This document shows positions 8,537 through 16,230 of a stretch of DNA of 64,000 bases, piece by piece. Positions within the stretch are counted from its first letter, which is position 1. Every line of letters begins with the position of its first letter. Origin of the DNA: DATFVB01 sp963714035 (GTDB taxonomy: Bacteria; Acidobacteriota; Thermoanaerobaculia; UBA5066; DATFVB01); the NCBI GenBank assembly GCA_963714035.1, contig OY970224.1, positions 2,976,001 to 3,040,000 of the forward strand, written 5' to 3'. The position numbers and the translations under genes are program-made. The notes below the pieces were generated by a model. It saw only the letters and a program-made list of their open reading frames with translations. It had not been told where the DNA came from and made no database searches.

Positions 8537-9028
8537 TCACGCGGATTTCGATCGCCACGCGGCGAGGTTCCGCTCGATCTGGCCGGCGTGCTTGTGGACG
8601 TGCTCGGAATAGATCCTCAGCCACTTGTCGACGTCCCATTCGCCGGACACGGAATGGCGGCCCTTTCGGGCCCAGTCTTCGGGCCGAAGCGTCCGAAGCA
8701 ACGCGGCGGTGTGCGCGCGGACGGCGCGGACGGCTTCCAGCGAGGGCTCGAGGGGGAACTCGTGGTAGCCGAGCTCGCGCGCCCACTTCGCCTCGTCGTA
8801 GCCCTGGATCACGGGGTCGGCCTCGCAGAGAAGGAAACGGAGCCGGACGGCCGCGGTGACCTCGGCGTCGGCGCAGTGGCAGACGACCTCGTGCGCGGAC
8901 CACTTCCCTTCGCCCGGCCGCCACTTCCGGGCGTCATCGGGAACCCCGTCGATCGCCGCCCGGAGGCGCTCGGGACCCTCGGCGTATTGATCGATCAGGC
9001 GAAGGCGGTCGGCGTCGTTCAGGGGCAT
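8537..9028 (-). CDS. DinB-like metal-binding four-helix protein
   Basis: A 163-residue protein with the DinB/YfiT-like four-helix pattern. The expected metal-binding histidines are visible in WSAHEVVCH (about residue 46) and near the end in SEHVHKHAGQI. A strong Shine-Dalgarno (AAGGAGG) precedes the ATG. Family members are metal-dependent hydrolase or thiol-transferase relatives, usually of unknown substrate. The gene interrupts the ccm operon between ccmB and ccmC. Nothing in its sequence points to cytochrome maturation, so it is probably a passenger insertion or an independently started gene. Confidence 0.82.
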   Translation of the reverse strand: MPLNDADRLRLIDQYAEGPERLRAAIDGVPDDARKWRPGEGKWSAHEVVCHCADAEVTAAVRLRFLLCEADPVIQGYDEAKWARELGYHEFPLEPSLEAVRAVRAHTAALLRTLRPEDWARKGRHSVSGEWDVDKWLRIYSEHVHKHAGQIERNLAAWRSKSA

Positions 9029-9098
9029 GGCGCCTCCTTATCGCGGAATGATAACGGCCGACGACGTCGTCGGAGAGCAAGTTCTCGGGATGTTCATC

Positions 9099-9226
9099 GA
9101 GGCGCGGTCAGACGTGCCGGAAGACGCGCGTGGGGACCCGGGCCGGCGGGCGCGGCGTACATGGGCGTACGTCAAGCCCGCCGGACGGGTCCCCGCGTCC
9201 CGTATAACGGCGCGTATCACCGCGCC
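9099..9226 (+). repeat. Dispersed hairpin element R1, copy B (128 bp)
   Basis: This is the reference orientation. The ends GAGGCGCGGTCAGACG and TATCACCGCGCC are inverted repeats of one another over 8 bp. The interior pairs GGGACCCGGGCCGGCGGG with CCCGCCGGACGGGTCCC around a loop containing GCGTACATGGGCGTACGTC. It fills most of the 205-bp gap between ccmB and dinB. No gene is present there. Confidence 0.78.
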
Positions 9227-9233
9227 TACAGAA

Positions 9234-9920
9234 TCATCCTTCCCAGACGAATCGCATCAGGACGAAACCGCCGACGGTCGCCAGCCCGTCGTAGGAAACC
9301 AGCACCTTCCAGGCCGGGTCGATCGCGGCGAACGAGGGGTCGGCGGCCGCCCGCGCAGTCGCTTCGACGGCGGGGAGCAGAAGCGGCATGAGGAGAGGGA
9401 GCGCGGTGAGCACGAAAAGGATGTCCTTCTGGCCGGCGCGCGAGACGATCGCCGAAAGGAACGTCGAAACGAACGAGACGCCCCACCCGGAGAGGACGAG
9501 CACGATCGCGAGCGAAGCCGCATTGGCCGGGGTCCACGACTGCAGCAGGCAGAAGAGCGGGACCGCCACCGCCGCGATCGCGGCGAAGAGCAGGAAATTG
9601 AACAGGAACTTCCCGGCGAGGACGGCTTCGCCGCCGGCCACCTTGCGGAGGGCGAGCGCCGTGCCGCTCTCCTCCTCGCGGACGAACGAACGCGGGAGGC
9701 CGGACGACGCCGAGAAGAACAGCAGGATCCAGAGGACGCCCGCGTTCAACTTCGCGCGGTCGCCCGCGGGGAGCGCGACGGAAGCGAGCGAGAAGGAGAT
9801 CAGGATGAGCGCGGCCGCGGCGAAGAAGAGGACGGCGGCGAGCGTCGTTCGCCGCCGGAGCTCGCGCCGGGCGTCGCGCAGGAAGACCGCGGCGGCCCGG
9901 CTAAGAAAGGGAGACTTCAT
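9234..9920 (-). CDS. ccmB: Heme exporter permease CcmB
   Basis: A 228-residue permease with six hydrophobic helices and CcmB landmarks: a basic N-terminus (FLRDARRELRRRTTLAAVLFF) and the FVREEESGTALALR segment after the second helix. CcmA and CcmB form the ABC unit that works with CcmC in releasing holo-CcmE. The gene overlaps ccmA by 20 nt. Its 3' end abuts R1 copy B, which separates it from dinB and ccmC. The family length is about 220 residues, so the protein looks complete. Confidence 0.93.
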   Translation of the reverse strand: MKSPFLSRAAAVFLRDARRELRRRTTLAAVLFFAAAALILISFSLASVALPAGDRAKLNAGVLWILLFFSASSGLPRSFVREEESGTALALRKVAGGEAVLAGKFLFNFLLFAAIAAVAVPLFCLLQSWTPANAASLAIVLVLSGWGVSFVSTFLSAIVSRAGQKDILFVLTALPLLMPLLLPAVEATARAAADPSFAAIDPAWKVLVSYDGLATVGGFVLMRFVWEG

Positions 9921-10515
9921 CGTCCGCGTCCTCGATGTCGCGCCGGTCGTTCGTCGCGAGGACCACGAGGCCCGTACCGCGCCGGGCGTTCACGAGCGCC
10001 CGGGCGGCTTCGATGCCCCGCGTGTCGAGGTTCGAGTAGGGCTCGTCCCAGAGGAGAACGGGCGGATCGAGGAGGAGCGAGAAGGCGAGGCGCACGCGCT
10101 GCTTCATTCCCGAAGAGAGCTCGCCGACGCGGCGACCGTGGAGGGAGCGGGACAGGCCCAGGGAATCGAGGATCCCGCCGATCTCGCTGGCGCCGGCGGG
10201 GCGACCCGCGGCCCGCGAGAGGAGCGAAAGGTTCTCGACGGCTGTCAGCTCCTCGATGAATTCGAGCTCGGGAGAGGCGAAGCCGGTCGCCTGCGCGCGA
10301 TCGCTTCCGCCGAGCGCGGCGCCTTCGCGGACGATCGCGACCGAGCCGCGGCTCGGCCGCATGAGCCCGGCGAAGATCTTCAGCAGCGTCGATTTGCCGC
10401 TCCCATTGGCGCCCGTCACGGCGACGAGCCCGCGCTCGGCCGACAACGAAACGTCGCAAAAGATCGGCGGCCCGGCGAAGGCCTTCGCGAGCTCGGTCGC
10501 CACCAATCGCGGCAT
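9901..10515 (-). CDS. ccmA: Heme exporter ATP-binding protein CcmA
   Basis: A 204-residue ABC ATPase. Walker A is TGANGSGKST at residues 34-43; the ABC signature is ELSSGMKQRVRLA, the CcmA-typical LSSGMKQR form; Walker B is PVLLWDEPYSNLD. I take the ATG at 10515 (MPRLVATEL) as the start, since the upstream in-frame extension to 10578 has no family-like sequence. First gene of the minus-strand ccm operon. The divergent cox operon promoter lies about 160 bp away, so respiratory chain and cytochrome maturation genes are transcribed from one intergenic region. Confidence 0.93.
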   Translation of the reverse strand: MPRLVATELAKAFAGPPIFCDVSLSAERGLVAVTGANGSGKSTLLKIFAGLMRPSRGSVAIVREGAALGGSDRAQATGFASPELEFIEELTAVENLSLLSRAAGRPAGASEIGGILDSLGLSRSLHGRRVGELSSGMKQRVRLAFSLLLDPPVLLWDEPYSNLDTRGIEAARALVNARRGTGLVVLATNDRRDIEDADDEVSLS

Positions 10516-10676
10516 GCGCGGGGACGATAGCACGCCGTTCCGAGCCGCCCGGCCGATCCTTTCCACTCGTTTTCGCACGGAAACTCTCGGGAATCCGGAT
10601 GCCCATCGACCGGGGAGGTCAGCGCCAGGGGAGCGAGCCGCGTCGGCGAACGGTGCGGCTTCGTCCCCCGATTTTC

Positions 10677-10705
10677 TTGAACGCGAAAATTCGCTGTGCT
10701 AGCAT
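10677..10705 (+). promoter_or_regulatory. Sigma70-type promoter of the cytochrome oxidase operon
   Basis: TTGAAC (10677-10682), a 17-nt spacer and TAGCAT (10700-10705) form a good -35/-10 pair. It lies in an AT-rich island about 57 bp upstream of the lipoprotein ATG. The start point would fall near 10712, inside the palindrome annotated next. Confidence 0.68.
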
Positions 10706-10713
10706 CCGCCCTT

Positions 10714-10729
10714 TGTGACAAATTTCACA
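10714..10729. promoter_or_regulatory. CRP/FNR-family operator-like palindrome
   Basis: TGTGA-CAAATT-TCACA matches the TGTGA-N6-TCACA consensus of the CRP family exactly; one more T/A pair extends each arm. It sits just downstream of the predicted -10, at the expected start site, where a bound regulator would most simply repress. A good Shine-Dalgarno (AGGAGA, 10750-10755) follows before the ATG at 10762. Confidence 0.65.
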
Positions 10730-10761
10730 AGCTAAACTGGGTCTTTTTTAGGAGAATCTCG

Positions 10762-11598
10762 ATGAAATTCGACTCGAAGCTCGTCTGGATCGCGACACTT
10801 GCGCTTCCGCTCGCCGTCGGCTGCGGCGGCGGATCGAAGGAAGAAGCTCCGTCGTTCGATGCGGGGAACACCGCGGCGACGACCACCGCCACGACCGGCG
10901 CCGCGGCTCCCGCGGGCGCTCCGGCCGCCGCTCCCGCCGCGGCGACACCCGCCGGCGGAGCGACGATCTCCGGAAAGGTCACCCTCGCCGGCGCCGCGCC
11001 CGCGATGGAGACGCTCAAGATGGACGCGGACAACTACTGCAAGACGGAGCATCCGACGCCCGTCAAGTCGCAGGAAGTCGTCGACAACAACGGAAGCCTC
11101 CAGTGGGCGCTCGTGTACGTCAAGAGCGGCCTCCCGGCGAGCGCGAACTACCCCGTGCCGACCGACCCCGTGACCCTCGACCAGCAGGGCTGCATGTACT
11201 CGCCGCACGTCTTCGGCGTCCGCGCGGGACAGAAGGTCAAGATCGTCAACTCGGACTCGACGCTCCACAACATCCACCCGCTGCCGGCGGTCAATGCCCA
11301 GTTCAACATCGGGATGCCGATCAAGGGGATGACGCAGGAAAAGGTCTTCGACAAGGCGGAGCTCCCGCCCTTCCACATCAAGTGCGACGTCCACAAGTGG
11401 ATGTCCTCCTACTGCGGCGTCTTCGCGCATCCGTTCTTCGCCGTGACGGACCAGGACGGCAACTACAAGCTGACGGGCCTTCCCGCCGGCACGTACGTGA
11501 TCGAGAGCTGGCAGGAGAAGTACGGCCCGCAGGACCAGACGGTCACCGTCTCGGGCACCGACGCGAAGAGCCAGGACTTCAGCTACAAGGCATCGTAA
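10762..11598 (+). CDS. Lipoprotein with cupredoxin-like copper-binding domain
   Basis: A 278-residue protein. The ATG at 10762 has an AGGAGA ribosome site and gives a lipoprotein signal (hydrophobic to residue 20, lipobox AVGC, Cys21). An Ala/Thr/Pro-rich linker (about residues 32-70) leads to a beta-rich domain opening ISGKVTLAGAAP. Copper-ligand candidates are clustered: LHNIHPL, then FHIKCDVHKWM, i.e. two His, Cys, His and Met as in type 1 sites. It resembles plastocyanin/methylamine-utilisation-type proteins. The last 55 residues also look like a carboxypeptidase-regulatory fold (GNYKLTGLPAGTYVIESW). As first gene of the cox operon, 7 nt before coxB, it may carry electrons to the oxidase or deliver copper. 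Confidence 0.83.
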   Translation: MKFDSKLVWIATLALPLAVGCGGGSKEEAPSFDAGNTAATTTATTGAAAPAGAPAAAPAAATPAGGATISGKVTLAGAAPAMETLKMDADNYCKTEHPTPVKSQEVVDNNGSLQWALVYVKSGLPASANYPVPTDPVTLDQQGCMYSPHVFGVRAGQKVKIVNSDSTLHNIHPLPAVNAQFNIGMPIKGMTQEKVFDKAELPPFHIKCDVHKWMSSYCGVFAHPFFAVTDQDGNYKLTGLPAGTYVIESWQEKYGPQDQTVTVSGTDAKSQDFSYKAS

Positions 11599-11605
11599 CC
11601 GCGCC

Positions 11606-12373
11606 ATGAACCGTCGACGTCCGACCTGGCTGAGCCTGATCGTCGGCGCCGCGCTCGTCGCGGCGCCGGCCCTTCTCCTCGCCGCGAGCGAGCCGAGCGC
11701 GCCGTGGAGGCTTCCGGAGCAAGCGTCCACGTACGCCGGGCGAATCGACGGCATCTTCAACCTGATCCTCTGGATCACCGGGATCGTCTTCTTCCTCGTC
11801 GAGGGCACGCTCCTCGTCTTCGTCTTCAAGTACCGAAAGAAGCCGGGCGCGAAGGCGACCTACACCCACGGCAGCAACCGGCTCGAGGTGATCTGGACGA
11901 TCATTCCCGCGCTCATCCTGGTTTTCCTGGCCGTCGTGTCGCAGGACTCGTGGGCCTATATCCGGAACCATTTCCCCGCGTCCGGAACCGTCATCGACAT
12001 CACGGCCGAGCAGTTCGCCTGGAACATCCGGTATCCGGGACCGGACGGGAAGCTCAACACCGACGACGACATCGTGACGCTGAACCAGCTGCACTTCCCG
12101 GTCGACCAGCCCGCGCTCATCAACCTGCACTCGAAGGACGTCATCCACTCCTTCTTTCTCCCGGAGTTCCGGATCAAGCAGGACGCCGTGCCGGGCATGA
12201 CGACCCGGGTCTGGGTGCAGGCGAAGCACACCGGCCACTGGGAGATCGCTTGCGCCGAGCTCTGCGGCCTCGGTCATTACCGGATGAAGGGGTATCTGAC
12301 GGTCGACACGCCCGAGGAATTCCAGAAATGGCTGGCCGAGACGGCCGCGGAAAACAAAACGGAGTCGAAATAA
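11606..12373 (+). CDS. coxB: Cytochrome c oxidase subunit II
   Basis: A 255-residue subunit II. A signal-like N-terminal helix is followed by two membrane helices (about residues 48-75 and 93-112) and a periplasmic cupredoxin domain. All CuA ligands are present: His181 (VIHSFF), Cys216, Glu218 and Cys220 in CAELC, His224 and Met227 (GLGHYRM). The docking and electron-transfer stretch EQFAWNIRYPG is also seen. There is no C-terminal cytochrome c domain, so this is not a caa3-type fused subunit. It accepts electrons from cytochrome c or the neighbouring cupredoxin and passes them to heme a in CoxA. The coxA ATG directly follows its stop. Confidence 0.96.
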   Translation: MNRRRPTWLSLIVGAALVAAPALLLAASEPSAPWRLPEQASTYAGRIDGIFNLILWITGIVFFLVEGTLLVFVFKYRKKPGAKATYTHGSNRLEVIWTIIPALILVFLAVVSQDSWAYIRNHFPASGTVIDITAEQFAWNIRYPGPDGKLNTDDDIVTLNQLHFPVDQPALINLHSKDVIHSFFLPEFRIKQDAVPGMTTRVWVQAKHTGHWEIACAELCGLGHYRMKGYLTVDTPEEFQKWLAETAAENKTESK

Positions 12374-13240
12374 ATGAGCGAAGCCGTCGCCGTCGCCCAC
12401 GACCACGGGGTGCACGCGGCCCCGACCTCCTTCTGGCGCAAGTACGTCTTCTCCCTCGACCACAAGGTCATCGGGATCCAGTACATGACGTACAGCCTCT
12501 TCATGCTCGTGATCGGAGGACTCCTCGCGATGCTCGTGCGGTGGCAGCTCGCGTTTCCGGGGCGGCCTCTCGCGTTCATGGGGAAGATCGTCCCCTCGGG
12601 GATGCCGGGCGGCGTGATGCTCCCCGAGTTCTACAACAAGCTCTTCACGATGCACGCGACGATCATGATCTTCTTCGCGATCATGCCGCTGCTGATCGGC
12701 GCGTTCGGCAACTACGTCGTCCCGCTGCAGATCGGCGCGCGCGACATGGCGTTCCCGCGCCTGAACATGATGTCGTTCTGGACGGCGGTTCCCGGCGCGA
12801 TCCTCATCATCGCGTCGTTCTTCGTCGAGGGAGGCGCGGCGCAGGCCGGGTGGACGTCCTACGCTCCGCTCTCGGCGATCCAGCCGAAGGGGCAGACGCT
12901 GTGGCTGCTCGCCCTGCTCGTGCTCGGGATCTCCTCGCTCCTGACGGCGGTCAACTACATCACGACGATCATCAACCTGCGCGCGCCGGGCATGAAGTTC
13001 TTCCGGATGCCGATGACGGTCTGGGCGCTGTTCATCGACGCGGTCCTGCTGCTGCTGGCGCTCCCGGTGCTCTCGGCCGCGATGATCATGCAGCTCTTCG
13101 ACCGGGTGCTGCACACGACCTTCTTCCTGCCGGCGGGAATGATCGTCTCGGGATCGGCGTGGACGAACGCGGGAGGGGGGCAGCCGCTCCTCTGGCAGCA
13201 CCTCTTCTGGTTCTTCGACACCCGGCGGTCTACATCATGA
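12374..13240 (+). CDS. coxA: Cytochrome c oxidase subunit I, 5' part of a frame-broken coxA
   Basis: This frame gives the first ~281 authentic residues of heme-copper oxidase subunit I, including HATIMIFFAIMPLLIGAFGNY (low-spin heme His region) and GARDMAFPRLN. At about 13217 one base is missing: the protein should read FWFFGHPAVYIMILP but goes out of frame (FFDTRRSTS) and stops at 13240. Residues between 13219 and about 13309 continue in frame 1 (HPAVYIMILPAMGIVSDMMAVFARKPIFGY), and a second missing base near 13309 shifts to the third frame, annotated next. The split falls exactly at the His-Tyr pair that ligates CuB. Sequencing or assembly error is the likeliest cause; real decay is possible. 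Confidence 0.9.
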   Translation: MSEAVAVAHDHGVHAAPTSFWRKYVFSLDHKVIGIQYMTYSLFMLVIGGLLAMLVRWQLAFPGRPLAFMGKIVPSGMPGGVMLPEFYNKLFTMHATIMIFFAIMPLLIGAFGNYVVPLQIGARDMAFPRLNMMSFWTAVPGAILIIASFFVEGGAAQAGWTSYAPLSAIQPKGQTLWLLALLVLGISSLLTAVNYITTIINLRAPGMKFFRMPMTVWALFIDAVLLLLALPVLSAAMIMQLFDRVLHTTFFLPAGMIVSGSAWTNAGGGQPLLWQHLFWFFDTRRSTS

Positions 13241-13313
13241 TCCTGCCCGCGATGGGGATCGTCTCGGACATGATGGCGGTCTTCGCGCGGAAGCCCATCT
13301 TCGGGTACAGCCG

Positions 13314-14138
13314 ATGGTCTATGCGATGTGCGGCATCGCGGGGCTCGGTTGCATCGTCTGGGGCCACCACATGTTCCAGTCGGGAATGAATCCCTACCTC
13401 GGAACGACTTTCATGATCTCGACGATGGTGATCGCGCTCCCCTCCGCCATCAAGGTCTTCAACTGGCTCGGGACGCTCTGGCGCGGCCAGATCCAGTTCA
13501 CGACCCCGATGCTGAACGCGATCGCGTTCGTCGCGATGTTCGTGATCGGCGGGCTGTCGGGCATCTTCATGGCGGCGACCCCGGTCGACATCTTCATCCA
13601 CGACACGTACTTCATCGTCGGCCACATCCACTACGTGCTCTTCGGCGGCTCGCTCTTCGGCGCGTTCGCCGGGCTCTACTTCTGGTTCCCGAAGATGTTC
13701 GGCCGGATGATGAACGAGACGTGGGGGAAGGTGCACTTCTTGCTCACCTTCATCTTCTTCAACGGCGTCATGTTCCCGATGCACATCCTCGGGATGCGCG
13801 GGATGCAGCGGCGGATCTACGACTACACGCAGTACACGCACCTGAAGGGTCTGCAGCCGATGAACATCTTCATGTCGTTCTCGGCGTTCGCCCTCGGCGT
13901 TTCGCAGCTCATCCTGATCGTGAACTTCTTCTGGAGCCTGAAGTTCGGCGAGCGGGCCGGCGACAACCCGTGGAGGGCGAACACGCTCGAGTGGCAGACC
14001 TCGTCGCCCCCGCCGCACGAGAACTTCGCCCGGATTCCCGTCGTCTACCACGGCCCGTACGAGTACAGCGTTCCGGGAATGGCCGAGGACTACCTGCCGC
14101 AGACGCAGCCGGCGTCGGCGCCGCTGTCTTCCCATTGA
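13314..14138 (+). CDS. coxA: Cytochrome c oxidase subunit I, 3' part of a frame-broken coxA
   Basis: The continuation of coxA after the second one-base deletion (near 13309-13310). It begins MVYAMCGIAGLGCIVWGHHMF. The CuB histidine pair HH, the K-channel region (TPMLNAIAFVAMFVIGG) and the heme a3/heme a histidines in HDTYFIVGHIHYV are all intact. The C-terminus is full length and ends 4 nt before the ctaA GTG. Reading frames 2, 1 and 3 join by single-base deletions into one normal subunit I of about 588 residues. An ATG at 13314 exists but would not make a functional protein alone. Confidence 0.9.
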   Translation: MVYAMCGIAGLGCIVWGHHMFQSGMNPYLGTTFMISTMVIALPSAIKVFNWLGTLWRGQIQFTTPMLNAIAFVAMFVIGGLSGIFMAATPVDIFIHDTYFIVGHIHYVLFGGSLFGAFAGLYFWFPKMFGRMMNETWGKVHFLLTFIFFNGVMFPMHILGMRGMQRRIYDYTQYTHLKGLQPMNIFMSFSAFALGVSQLILIVNFFWSLKFGERAGDNPWRANTLEWQTSSPPPHENFARIPVVYHGPYEYSVPGMAEDYLPQTQPASAPLSSH

Positions 14139-14142
14139 GCGC

Positions 14143-15102
14143 GTGACGGCGGCGCCTTTCCCCCGGGGACTCGCGGCGATGGCGAAGATCCTCTTCGCCG
14201 CGACGTTCCTGCTCGTCGTCGCGGGCGGGCTCGTGACCTCCACGGGGTCCGGCCTGTCGGTGCCCGACTGGCCGACGACGTACGGCCAGAACATGTTCAC
14301 CTTCCCGCCTTCGAAGTGGGTGGGCGGAATCCGCTTCGAGCACTCGCATCGCCTGATCGCCGCGAGCGTCGGGATGCTGACCGTGGTTTTCGCGGCGTGG
14401 GCGTGGGCGGCGCGCGCGCCGAAGAGCGTCCGGGTCCTGTCCGTCGCGGCGGTGGCCGCGGTGGTCCTTCAGGGCGTGCTCGGCGGACTCACGGTGAAGT
14501 ACCTCCTTCCCACCCCGATCTCGGTCGCGCACGCCTGCCTCGCGCAGTCGTTCTTCTCGCTCACGCTGGTCCTCGCGGTCGTGACGTCGCGCGCCTGGCG
14601 CGATTCCGGGCGTCCGCTCTCGTTCGATCCGGCCGAACGGGCCGGCCTCGCCGCCGGGCTCCTCGCCTTGTCCGCCGTCTTCGTCCAGCTCGTCCTCGGC
14701 GCCTGGATGCGCCATAGCGACGCCGGGCTCGCGATCCCCGATTTCCCGACATCCTTCGGCCGGCTCGTGCCGGACCGCTGGAGCCCGAAGATCGCGATCG
14801 ATTTCGCGCATCGGGCGTGGGCGGCCGTCGTCGCGCTCGCGATCTTCTCGTCGGCGTACGTCGTCCGGCGCGGGCGCCGCGACGAGGCCCCGCGCCGCGT
14901 TTCGCTCGCGCTCTCGCTCCTCCTTCCGCTCCAGATGTTCCTCGGCGCGCTGTCGATCTGGTCCGGGAAAGCGGTCGTTTTCACCGTCGCGCACCAGACG
15001 ACCGGCGCGCTCATCCTCGCGGGCGCCGTCGCGCTCGCGCTTGCGCTCGCCCGCGCCGAAACGGCCGCGGCGGTCCCCGTCCGTGCGGCGGTGTCGGCAT
15101 GA
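14143..15102 (+). CDS. ctaA: Heme A synthase CtaA/COX15
   Basis: A 319-residue membrane protein of eight helices built as two similar halves. Family landmarks are GGLVTSTGSGLSVPDWP near the N-terminus and heme-ligand histidines in EHSHRLIA, AHACLAQ, DFAHRAWA and VAHQTTGA. The enzyme oxidises the C8 methyl of heme O to the formyl of heme A for the CoxA active site. Start: GTG at 14143, 4 nt after coxA; an ATG at 14179 is an alternative that shortens the N-terminus by 12 residues. It overlaps ctaB by 4 nt (ATGA). Confidence 0.94.
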   Translation: MTAAPFPRGLAAMAKILFAATFLLVVAGGLVTSTGSGLSVPDWPTTYGQNMFTFPPSKWVGGIRFEHSHRLIAASVGMLTVVFAAWAWAARAPKSVRVLSVAAVAAVVLQGVLGGLTVKYLLPTPISVAHACLAQSFFSLTLVLAVVTSRAWRDSGRPLSFDPAERAGLAAGLLALSAVFVQLVLGAWMRHSDAGLAIPDFPTSFGRLVPDRWSPKIAIDFAHRAWAAVVALAIFSSAYVVRRGRRDEAPRRVSLALSLLLPLQMFLGALSIWSGKAVVFTVAHQTTGALILAGAVALALALARAETAAAVPVRAAVSA

Positions 15103-16019
15103 GCTCGCGCCCGCTCGCGACGGCCGGGGCGCCGTCCCGCGTCCGCGTCGCGGATTTCGCGGCGCTCGCCAAGGTCCGGGTGAACACGCTCGTGCTCGTC
15201 ACGACCGCGCTCGGGTTCCTCCTCGCGAGCCGGAGATCCGGCCTTCCGGCCGGACGCGCGATCGACGGGTGGGCGCTCTTCCACGCGATCCTCGGTACCG
15301 GTCTCGTCGCCGCCGCCGCGGCGGCCTTCAACCAGATCTGGGAGCGGGACCTCGACGCGAAGATGCGCCGGACCGCGCAGCGTCCGCTCGCGTCGGGGCG
15401 CATGGAAGTCCTCACCGCTTCCCTCTTCGCGTTCACGCTTGCGGTCGCCGGCCTCGCGCAGCTCTCGCTCGGCGTGAATCTGCTCGCGGCCTCGCTCGCC
15501 GCCGCCACGCTCCTCCTCTACGTGCTCGTCTACACCCCGATGAAGCGGGTGACTTCGCTCGCGACGATCGTCGGCGCCGTGCCGGGCGCGCTCCCGCCGG
15601 TCATCGGCTGGGCCGCGGCCGGGGGAGGGTTGGCGCCCGGCGCGTGGGTGCTCTTCGCGATCCTCTTCTTCTGGCAGATGCCGCACTTCCTCGCGATCGC
15701 GTGGCTCTACCGCGCCGACTACGGGCGCGCCGGTTTCCCGATGCTCCCGGTCCTTGAGCCGGACGGCGCCTCGACCGGCCGCCAGGCGGCGCTCTACGCG
15801 GCGACCCTCGTTCCGGTCTCGCTCGCGCTCTCGACGCTCGGCGTGACGGGCCCGCTCTACTCGGCGGGCGCGGTCGTCTTCGGCGTCGCGTTCACCGCCG
15901 CGGCCGCGGTCTTCGCGTTCCGCCGCACGACGGCGGCGGCGCGATGGCTCTTCGCGGCCTCGATCGTGTATCTCCCGGCGCTCCTGATGCTGGCGTTCTT
16001 CGACGGAGGGCGCGCGTGA
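15099..16019 (+). CDS. ctaB: Protoheme IX farnesyltransferase (heme O synthase)
   Basis: A 306-residue UbiA-superfamily prenyltransferase with about nine membrane helices. The first Asp-rich motif is NQIWERDLDAKMRRTAQRPL and the conserved YTPMKR loop follows. FFWQMPHFLAIAWLYRADY is the CtaB/COX10 signature. It adds farnesyl to heme B to form heme O, which CtaA converts to heme A. The ATG at 15099 overlaps the ctaA stop; the frame is open upstream but that region is antisense or alternative-frame to ctaA. Confidence 0.95.
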   Translation: MSSRPLATAGAPSRVRVADFAALAKVRVNTLVLVTTALGFLLASRRSGLPAGRAIDGWALFHAILGTGLVAAAAAAFNQIWERDLDAKMRRTAQRPLASGRMEVLTASLFAFTLAVAGLAQLSLGVNLLAASLAAATLLLYVLVYTPMKRVTSLATIVGAVPGALPPVIGWAAAGGGLAPGAWVLFAILFFWQMPHFLAIAWLYRADYGRAGFPMLPVLEPDGASTGRQAALYAATLVPVSLALSTLGVTGPLYSAGAVVFGVAFTAAAAVFAFRRTTAAARWLFAASIVYLPALLMLAFFDGGRA

Positions 16020-16216
16020 GACGCGACGCGCGGACCGATCCGGGCGATCCCGCCGTGCGCCGGCGGCTTCGGCGGACGGCGTGGACGCTCGTCGTCGTGA
16101 TGGCCGCGCTCGCCGCGGGCTCCGCGTGCTTCATCGCGCGGAACGGGCGAAAGTCCCGTACCGTGCTGCATTCGCAACGAATGGCCGCCGAGCGGCCGTG
16201 GACCGTCCGGGGATAG
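16016..16216 (+). CDS. Small single-helix membrane protein in the cox operon
   Basis: A 66-residue frame starting with GTG inside the ctaB stop (GTGA) and ending 14 nt before the coxD ATG. It has a basic N-terminus, one membrane helix (WTLVVVMAALAAGSACFIA, about residues 26-44) and an Arg-rich tail. I do not recognise a family. Its position among assembly and structural genes, translational coupling and one-helix topology suggest a small oxidase assembly or accessory subunit. This is inferred from context only; a chance frame cannot be excluded. Confidence 0.5.
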   Translation: MRRDARTDPGDPAVRRRLRRTAWTLVVVMAALAAGSACFIARNGRKSRTVLHSQRMAAERPWTVRG

Positions 16217-16230
16217 AGGAGGAGAGCAAG

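Noticed and set aside
13200..13320. Programmed ribosomal frameshifting in coxA
   Set aside because: No slippery heptamer at either site, two shifts would be needed, and the restored sequence in each case is explained by one missing base.
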